A DNA stretch of 64,000 nucleotides, taken from NCBI GenBank assembly GCA_023375675.1, contig JALQBC010000057.1, positions 121,038 through 185,037 on the forward strand, given 5' to 3'. Below, piece after piece: positions 56,655-64,000 of the stretch (position 1 is the stretch's first letter; every line of letters begins with the position of its first letter). A program made the position numbers and the translations under genes. The DNA comes from Cytospora piceicola (lineage: Eukaryota > Ascomycota > Sordariomycetes > Diaporthales > Cytosporaceae). Under the pieces are notes generated by a model. It made no database searches. It had not been told where the DNA came from and was given only the letters and a program-made list of their open reading frames with translations.

Positions 56655-58231
56655 ATGCCCAGAATCGTCGAGCTGGCTGCTCAGATCAGCACTTCGGTCG
56701 CCGAAGTGCAAGAGCTTTTAACAGCCCAGGGCGTGCAATCCCCTTCCTGGGCCGAGGACAGTCCTCGATCCCTCCCTGCTGATGTGTCCAATCTTCAGGG
56801 TGCTGTCCTCGACGCGACTGCTGAATTGCATGAGCTGCTCCTGGGGCCCCTGATGGCGATCTCCAAGTTCGCTGCTGTAAGACTCCGTCGAGTCAAGCTC
56901 GACTTGTTATTGAAGTAATACTTCCAGGTCTCCAATCTCGTCAGCATTAACGCAATTTGTCGATACCACATTCCGGATATGATATCTCTTGGTGAACAGA
57001 TCTCCATTAGTGACATTGCTGAGAAAATAGGCCTTGAAAAACGGGAGGTCAGATGCCTACTTGGAAACGCCATGTCCATGCGTATCCTCAGAAGCCCAGA
57101 GCCGGAAATGGTCGCACATACCAAGATCTGCAAGTTCTTAACGCTTCTGTAAATCAATTTCCTAGGCCGGCTCTGAAAGCAAGGACACCTGGCCAGCCAC
57201 TACCAGGGTAAGGGTGCAATATCAATTTGATTCAAAAAACCCGCACAGGAACGAGCTGACAAATGCTTTGCCGTAGATTGCCGACGCGATACAGGAGTGG
57301 CCAAACTCCGAAGAAGCCAAAGAGACTGTAAGTGTATCCCGAGTCCTAGAGCTGGTTATAGTTTTTGTCTTATCGGGCTTTCCGGGTCTTAATGATCAAG
57401 CTGTAGCCTGTGCTGACCTTCACAGGGCTTCGCTCTAGCTAACAGGAAGTCGGTCTTAGATATCCTCGCTACGGACCCTACGCGTGCGATGCGATTTGCC
57501 TCTGGAATGCGAGCCATAGACCATGTTCCAGGTTATGCCATCCAAATTTTTCCCAAGGTCTATGACTGGGCTTCCCTCAGAGACGCCTTCATCGTCAACG
57601 TTAGCGGATCCAGAGGTCAAGCCACCATAGAACTAGCGAACACCTTCGGGAACGTCAAGCTACTTATTCAGGCCTCGGCAATGATCATTGAAGGCGCAAA
57701 ATCCGATGTCCGCGACCAGTTGAAGGGGCGTGTTAAGTCCATGAAATATAAGCTCTTCGAGCCGCAGACGGTACAAGCGGATATCTATTTTCTCCGCATT
57801 GTCTTCCGCAACTAGGGAGACAAATACGCTCTCCAAGTCTTGAAGGCGCAGAGTCTAGTCCTCCGACCCGGGGTCAAGATCCTCATTCAGGATGTATGCA
57901 TGCCAGAGCAAGACACCATTCCATTATGGAGAGAGCGAATTCAGAGGTATGCCGTTAGGTATCGATATGTTATGATGAAAATATTGCCTGCTGACGGAAA
58001 TGTAACAGATCTGGAGACATGAGTCTGATATGCTTCAACGGTCGCGAACAATATGTAGAGGAATGGAAAGGTCTACTCGCAGCGGCAGATGATCAATTCG
58101 TCCTTCATCGGGTGTATGTGCCCGAGCGATCGTTGTTGGGGATCTTAGAGGTTGTCTGGTGCTGCAGGAGCCTGAAGAGATATCTATCAAGCTTAAGAGA
58201 TCAGCTGGAGTCGCCGACTTTCGGCGCCTAG
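56655..58231 (+). pseudogene. O-methyltransferase pseudogene 2, nearly intact with one nonsense codon
   Basis: Exon 1 (56655-56876) MPRIVELAAQISTSVAEV...ELHELLLGPLMAISKFAA; intron GTAAGA...TTCCAG; exon 2 from 56928 VSNLVSINAICRYHIPDMI and IADIAEKIGLE-type winged helix (SISDIAEKIGLEKREVRCLL). Then short introns and IADAIQEWPNSEEAKET, GFALANRKSVLDIL...HVPGYAIQIFPKVYDW. The SAM loop is FIVNVSGSRGQATIELA, where the usual VDVGG has become VNVSG. At 57812-57814, RIVFRN is followed by TAG where Trp is expected (RNW-GDKYAL); the rest, GDKYALQVLKAQ, LRPGVKILIQDVCMPEQD and, after an intron, GDMSLICFNGREQYVEEWKGLLAAADDQFVL, is in order. TGG to TAG is CpA to TpA on the other strand, as in RIP. A second, less certain defect may lie in 57150-57285, where no clean intron can be drawn. 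Confidence 0.85.
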
Positions 58232-59663
58232 GTGATATTCTCGTTGGGGTCATCCTGCAAGGGGCAGTATCCCCGGTAGAGTCCTTTTGGGGTACTTTCC
58301 AAGGTGCAAAAGCTACTTATTGTGATTACAGACAAACGAATCTCTTCTTTTCGAGGTCTCACAAACTTCACTCTTATAATATCTCTTACTAAAGCTATTA
58401 AGAACAATTCTAGGGGAATATTAATAAGGTGCGTAGAAACTACATCGTCGATTGTGCCACAACCGCAGAGAACGGCGTGTCACCTCTTACCGCCTGAATC
58501 CCTCACGACCATTTATCCTAGCTGCTAGGAATCGTCGTTTCTGCATACATCATGGCCAAGCTATCAAGAGTCCCCTTGCATATTAAGGCTTAGCAACGAG
58601 ACAGTAAGCGTATCTAGTGTGCAGGTGCAGTTGGGGGGAGGAGGGCTAATTTTGACAGGGAATCTATAAAGTTGACCGTCAGGGAAGGTCTTCCAATGGA
58701 AGAAGAATTTCGGTAGAATTTGCAACCCACCAGAGTATAGAATAACGGAGAAACGGCATGCTGCAACACCGTGTGACTACCACAAAGGTCTGTAACATAC
58801 TACGCCTCTGTTATTATCCCCTCCCTCCCTCTAAAAGGCCAGGAGAGGAATGCAGTGCTTACTCGAAGGGTGCCGCGGCCTTTGATTGCTTGTAGACCGA
58901 CGCTGCTGTGTTAGGATTTGCTTGAGCCCTTCTGCCCTATTCGTATGCTACTCTGCTTAAGGGTTTACTTCGTTCTCACTATCTCCGGATATGACTGTGC
59001 ACCTAGGCAGAGCAGCTAGCTTCAGCAGAAGAAAGACCACTGTACACATAACCAAAATAACCATCCTTAAACGTAAGCTATAGCGTTCTCACATCCACCA
59101 CAACCGTGGACAGACGGAAGTGAGGCCTCGGTTTACGCAAGGTTTGACAAGCAGCAAGCGTTGCCGTTCAGGACTATGAGTAGGGGGAGGGGGGCGCATA
59201 TTACGTATTATCCACAGCATCAACACTGGCGGCCAAGAGCATGGGATCTTCGGAGGAAGGGAAAACACGCGAAAACGCCGAGCTGTTGGCAGCTCAACTT
59301 TTTAAGCTAGAACCTTCCTTTCTTGGGCTCACTGTACCTTAGGATATACACTATTCTCATAACCATGATATTTACTCCGGACTTATACCCATCCGCCCAG
59401 AACCTCTGTTGTTAAATCGTGTTTATGTATCTGTTCTGGCTCTTGAGATATTTTCACATTATCTGGTCTAAACACTCGTCTTAACCAAGAACTTCCATGT
59501 GAAGCCGTTCAAGCAGGCCAATATGTCACTGTATGCTAAACTCTTGATATACCTCAAGGTAGTTCTCTGAATATGATTGGCCTTTTGAGGCTAACAAGTA
59601 TGAACCAATGAAAAAATTGCATTTAGGGATATAGTAATGTGTTATATACACAACTCCGGTGTC
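58232..59663. other. Intergenic, no supported gene
   Basis: No frame longer than about 75 codons with a recognisable motif. G-rich words occur at 58632-58645 and 59180-59195. It marks the end of the cluster remnants. Confidence 0.5.
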
Positions 59664-60434
59664 TTAACTGGCGGATGATAACAGCTTCTCTACTAATTTG
59701 GTTACTAACACATCTTCAGCAGCCTGGCCTTCCTCTCGAAGCTTCTTGACTTCCGTATCTGTCATTCGACCCCCGGAAACGCCGCCTTTATCTAAAACCA
59801 TTTGCAGGACGTCTGCTCTCTCTTTGCGAACAGCATAAAGAACAGCTGTGTAGGTTATGTTAGCCCCATTCGCGACCATCGCCTCCATAACATCTACGTG
59901 CTGGTCGCCGCAGATCGCAGGGGACAGGTCCCAGATCAAATAAAAGCTTGCCTGCATATCAGCACCGTGCGCGACGAGGTGCTTGATTACAGGCCCGATT
60001 TTATCGGGATCCCGATTACAGGCCTCCCAGAGGAAGGTAAAGTGGTTGTCGAATTCGAAATTGACAAGGCCGGGGTCGTAGTCTAGTAGCACCTGTAGTG
60101 TCTCGACGTCTGGGCTGTCAAGCACCGCTAGGACTACTCCAGAGTCGAAGGAGATGGGCTTCTTGCCCTCGTGTAGTGCCTCGGATGAGTCTGCTGGGTA
60201 GCCGTTAAAGTATTCCAGGAGGAACCGGACGAGGGCGGCCTGCTTTGAGCGTATCGCTGCAGAGAGCATATCCTCGGTAGATGGGCAACCTCGTTCGGTT
60301 GTTTCAAGGAAGCGGATCGGCGCAGTGCCCTGATTAATGCCATGGGATTTGAAAAGCTCCTTGAGCACTGCGATGGCACCTGTCGAACAAGCATCAAGTA
60401 TCTCTTGTTGATAGGCTGAGTCTGAAGTAGCCAT
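59664..60434 (-). CDS. Ankyrin-repeat protein, 256 aa
   Basis: One frame starting MATSDSAYQQEILDACSTGA. Ankyrin-type helix pairs: EILDACSTGAIAVLKELFKSHGI (about 11-33), DMLSAAIRSKQAALVRFLLEYF (about 55-76), VVLAVLDSPDVETLQVLLDYDPG (about 99-121), FLWEACNRDPDKIGPVIKHLVAHGADM, SPAICGDQHVDVMEAMVANGANI and AVLYAVRKERADVLQMVLDKGG. A Lys/Glu-rich helix and LVTKLVEKLLSS end the protein. No enzymatic domain is attached. Such small proteins are common in fungal subtelomeres and may be fragments of larger ankyrin proteins, but this one has a complete frame and a start preceded by a pyrimidine-rich leader on its strand. By family it mediates protein contacts; partner unknown. The plus frame 59802-60086 is a shadow. 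Confidence 0.82.
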   Translation of the reverse strand: MATSDSAYQQEILDACSTGAIAVLKELFKSHGINQGTAPIRFLETTERGCPSTEDMLSAAIRSKQAALVRFLLEYFNGYPADSSEALHEGKKPISFDSGVVLAVLDSPDVETLQVLLDYDPGLVNFEFDNHFTFLWEACNRDPDKIGPVIKHLVAHGADMQASFYLIWDLSPAICGDQHVDVMEAMVANGANITYTAVLYAVRKERADVLQMVLDKGGVSGGRMTDTEVKKLREEGQAAEDVLVTKLVEKLLSSAS

Positions 60435-61300
60435 GATGCCTTTTCAGAGTTGAGGTTAAAAAGAGATCCGAATGGGATGAAGCAGTTGTTTTCTGAAGGA
60501 GGAAGAGTATCGTGTCGAAGTGTGAAGTGTGAAGTGTGATGGGTTGAGGGAACACATCTGAGCACTTGAGTAGCGAATTGGCTGCTTTTTAAATCAATCA
60601 CGACTGGAGCCTTCAAAATCTGCGCCACAATAAGTGGAACATCTCACAGCCGTTGCCTGGGCACATGTTGACAGCTGTATTGTATGTTGGTTGGCTGAGT
60701 GGAGGGCTGACACCGGGACCGCTTACGGATATAGAGTTGTTTTAGGAGTACGGCCACATGCACAGAAACACTAAGAAAGGATCTCACAAGTTTGAGCAGC
60801 ATATATCGCATTATTTGGCATACTACTGTGCCTCTACATACTGAACCTTTCTCTCTCCCCGGGATCTGGGTTTTATTACCTGCAGCGGGTCTGAGCAATA
60901 TTTATGTTAGACGCCTCTACAGGTTACCGTCTCGCTATAGCTTTATAGGACAGGTTAGCGAGGCCTGGCACTAACAAGTAAGCTGAAAACTCGTGTCTGT
61001 TTTAAGGACGCCTGTAACCAGGTTAAATATTCCTCCCGAGGTCCGCGACGGTTTAGTATGTAAACTCTGAAGTGATTCTGGGTTTAATGATATCCTGGGA
61101 CACTATTACCTACCGAGGCTCTATACTTAAACTATTATAAACTCGCTTATTATGTCTCTAAGCTGTATTTCTCATTATTATCTATCTCTCTTATCTATTA
61201 CGTTTACCGTCCGCACACTACTTTACATCGCCTGTCTCGCCCTTATACAGCTAGTCTGCTTACTACTTACTGTTACCTTCTCTACCCTTATATATATATA
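60435..61300. other. Intergenic, no supported gene
   Basis: Includes the leader of the ankyrin gene, with a 'gtgtgaagtgtgaa' repeat at 60517-60540. From 61020 it becomes AT-rich toward the repeat copy. No gene is seen. Confidence 0.5.
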
Positions 61301-61832
61301 CCTTCCGTTAAGAAGGTTAATGTTTGTTTTATAAGGCGGGCGAGTATAATAGAAAATTATTACCTTTAAGATTTATACTACCTGTTTTTAATTCTAATTA
61401 GCTCTGAATTATAATTATACTAATTCGCTATAGCACCCGTTTAAAGCATCTAATTAGCTATAAAAAGCAGTAATTTTAGCCGTCGAACGGCTAAGAGAAC
61501 TAAAGATTATAAGGCCTTTTAATGCCTGCCGAAAGACTTACAGTCACTTTAAGACCTAGCTTACGATAAGACCTATAATAAAACCTTTTACAGAAGAACT
61601 AAGATATACGCTTAAGTTTTAATCCGATTAAAAAGCAGTTACTTAAATCTGAATCTGTAAAAAAAGGGCTATTAAACGGTATATTTAATTAAATTATAGC
61701 CCTTAAGGTAGGCTTAGTATTAAAGCTAATAGTTCTAATTCCTTAGGTTTCTTAAGTTTCTTAAGTTCTTAACCCGAACCTTAGCCTTTCCCTCCCTTCC
61801 TCTCTACCGAAAACCTTAGGTTCGAATTAAGA
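61301..61832 (+). repeat. Subtelomeric repeat, copy B (strongly RIP-mutated)
   Basis: Matches 17104-17672 in the same orientation. Differences are mostly C-to-T and G-to-A, with CA and TG lost in this copy ('gttgatgtttg' there, 'gttaatgtttg' here; 'attgttgccctt' there, 'attattaccttt' here). It lies about 2 kb from the telomere. Confidence 0.85.
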
Positions 61833-63877
61833 TATACGTTTTAGTTTTAATCCGATTAAAAAGAACTAACAATTATTGTCTGGTAGAATAGGGTCTTATT
61901 CTACTAAACCCCTGTAGGTAGGGCGGCAGCGCGGCGCTAGATAGGCTAGCCTAGGGGCCTGGTTTTCGAACCGGCCTTCTACGCCGAGTTTAGCTCAGAA
62001 TTTAATAATTTAACTTAAATCGAAATCCCTACGAAAAGGGCTATAAAACCCTATTTTTATTTATTTTTTATCTTATTAAGAGGGGTAGATATTCGAGACT
62101 TTAAGGTAAACCTTACGGATTCGCGCCCTACCCCCTCCGTTATAACCCTAACCCTAGCCTTTTTTATAGCCTTGCTTTTTATTAATATAGTCTAATATAT
62201 TATTATAATAACTATAATTAATTAAAGCTTATTACTATAATAACCGCTATTATAAAAAGCTTATTACTAATATAACTATAGTATATTTACTATAGAATTA
62301 ATAATTTAAAGTTTAATTCTTAATATAATTAAAAAAATAAAATATATTTTAATAATATAAATTTAACGCTTTAAAATAGTATTTTTATTATTTTTATATT
62401 TAATTTAATAAAATAGATATTAACTTTATTATATTAATAGTTTTATTATATATAATATACCTTTAATGTTTTATATAGCTAAATACTTTTTAATATTTTT
62501 ATAAACTTAAAAATAAAATATATAAAACCTTATAATAATAACGGTATAGTATAATAGTATATAATAAAAATAAAGTCTTTTTCTTTTTCTCTTTATATAA
62601 CTAAGTACTTTTATAAACTATATATAAACTTATAAACCTATTATAAATTTAGTTTAAGTTTATTATATAATTACTATATATTTAACTATCTGAATTACCG
62701 GTAAATATATAGTGAATTTATAAGTACGTTTATAAGTAGGTTTACTATAAACTTACCGGTAAGTATATAATAATTATCCCTGAAAGAAAGAATCCTTATT
62801 TATATAAATATAAGTATTATAGTTATAATTAGATTAATAATAAGTTTATAATATAAAGGTAGTTATATTTATAAGATAAAAAGAAAAACCGTTATTAATT
62901 TATAAAAAAGTATTATATTTAAATAATAATAGTATTTAAATTTTAATATAATAAAATAACCGGTAAAGGCTTATATAAACTATAATAGTATATATAGTAA
63001 AAAGAAATAAAAGCTTATAAAAGTATAAGGTATAATTAAAAAAAAAGTATAGTTAATTAAAAAAAAAAAGTAAAAGTAGTTTTTATTTATAAATACTTAC
63101 TTTATAATATTAATAAACCTATATATATTACCGATATTATTAAACGAATAAAAAAAGAAAAGTAATAATAGTTTTTATTTTTAAATATTTACTATATAAC
63201 GTCGGTTTACTTACGTATATTATCGATATTATAAAAACAGCTATAAATTAATAAATATAAAATAGCGAATATAAGAATAACTATAAAATAATAATAAAAT
63301 AATAATTTAATAAAACGTATTTATAATAAACTTAGTAAAGTTTTAACTTTTTTTTAACTAAAAAGAATAATAGATTAAATAACACCTTTATATCTTTATT
63401 AAAAATGTTTTTAATTAGTATTAAAACTTTATTAAATATTAAAGCTATAGTTTTAATTATATTATAAGCTTTAAAGTAAGAGTTTATACTATATAAGCGA
63501 CATTTAAACGTTTTATTAAATGTATAATTAAGGTTATTAATATAAAGATGTTTTTATTCGAAATAAGTGCCTGTTTAGTTAATATAGCTATTATTTTAAA
63601 ACTTAGTTTTAATAAAACCGAAGTTTATTTAATAATAAAAAAAGCATTTAAATATAAAAGTAACGTTAAAGTATTATATATATAACTCTTTATTAAGTTT
63701 ATAAACGTAACGGATAAAGTTTACTACTTATATAGTAGTATTATATTATAAAAGTAGTATTAAAGCTAATAGAGTATATTTATTATAAGTCTGTTAGTTA
63801 TTATTTTAGCTAACTAACTAAAAGCTTAAAGGCTTTAATAATTAAGTTTAAGTAAGGTATTTTATTAAGTAGGGTTA
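61833..63877. other. AT-rich subtelomeric DNA without genes
   Basis: 61875-62000 is a GC-richer islet with an AGAATAGGGTCTTATTCT hairpin. 'taaccctaaccctag' at 62143-62157 is two telomere units in the direction opposite to the chromosome end. From 62170 the sequence is almost only A, T and TA-rich words. 'taccggtaa' occurs at 62697 and, as part of 'cttaccggtaag', at 62754, inside an imperfect inverted repeat. No reading frame is left; whatever was here has been erased. Confidence 0.7.
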
Positions 63878-64000
63878 TTAGGGTTAGTTAGGGTTAGGGT
63901 TAGGGTTAGGGTTAGGGTTAGGGTTAGGGTTAGGGTTAGGGTTAGGGTTAGGGTTAGGGTTAGGGTTAGGGTTAGGGTTAGGGTTAGGGTTAGGGTTAGG
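63878..64000 (+). repeat. Telomere (TTAGGG)n
   Basis: From 63888 to 64000 the sequence is an unbroken run of nearly 19 TTAGGG units. 63878-63887 is one unit followed by TTAG, the usual degenerate start. The G-rich strand runs 5' to 3' off the window end, so this is the physical right end of the chromosome. Confidence 0.97.

Noticed and set aside
61940..61985. Hairpin 'ggcctggttttcgaaccggcc' resembling a tRNA T-arm
   Set aside because: No cloverleaf around it; perhaps a trace of a tRNA-derived short element, but unsupported.

Overview
The window is the right-hand end of a chromosome from a filamentous ascomycete (Pezizomycotina, possibly Sordariomycetes). The last ~110 bases are a perfect (TTAGGG)n array running off the + strand. 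Genes have short GT-AG introns with CTAAC-type branch points. Several AT-rich blocks have almost no CpA or TpG, which is the footprint of repeat-induced point mutation (RIP). Species cannot be told from the sequence alone.

Layout. 1-2000 (minus) is an open-ended gene running off the left edge. 2.0-20.2 kb is gene-poor. It holds a RIP-destroyed Fot1/pogo-type DNA transposon with intact inverted repeats and TA duplication (4122-5999), three diverged copies of a ~200-290 bp segment (8.75-11.1 kb), two clusters of one ~15-bp minisatellite (12.35 and 18.95 kb), a ~570-bp subtelomeric repeat (17.1-17.7 kb), a ~930-bp TAAG-type array and an 82-bp palindrome. 20.2-27.3 kb holds three minus-strand genes: a low-complexity three-exon gene, an F-box/ankyrin gene and a 426-aa coiled-coil protein.

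29.7-58.2 kb looks like a decayed secondary-metabolite cluster. Broken members are an aldo-keto reductase, an ABM-type small monooxygenase, a two-module NRPS with an internal deletion, a second MFS transporter and two divergently oriented O-methyltransferases. Two members still read as intact: a Zn2Cys6 regulator (33.7-36.0 kb, four exons, 674 aa) and a 14-helix MFS exporter (41.3-43.0 kb, 563 aa). Within the same stretch lie a truncated NLR/NACHT-like pseudogene, a 365-bp MITE and a complete but RIP-dead Ty1/Copia retrotransposon (44516-50862) with both LTRs and a perfect 5-bp target duplication.

58.2 kb to the end is subtelomere: an intact ankyrin-repeat gene (59.7-60.4 kb, minus), a second, more heavily RIP-mutated copy of the 17.1-kb repeat (61.3-61.8 kb), about 2 kb of extremely AT-rich DNA, and the telomere.

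How the parts relate (inference): biosynthetic genes have died by point mutation, deletion and transposon insertion, while the regulator and exporter were kept or are the last to decay. No wholly new molecular system is proven. The most unusual features are this selective survival, the directional RIP difference between the two subtelomeric repeat copies, and the satellite/palindrome block.
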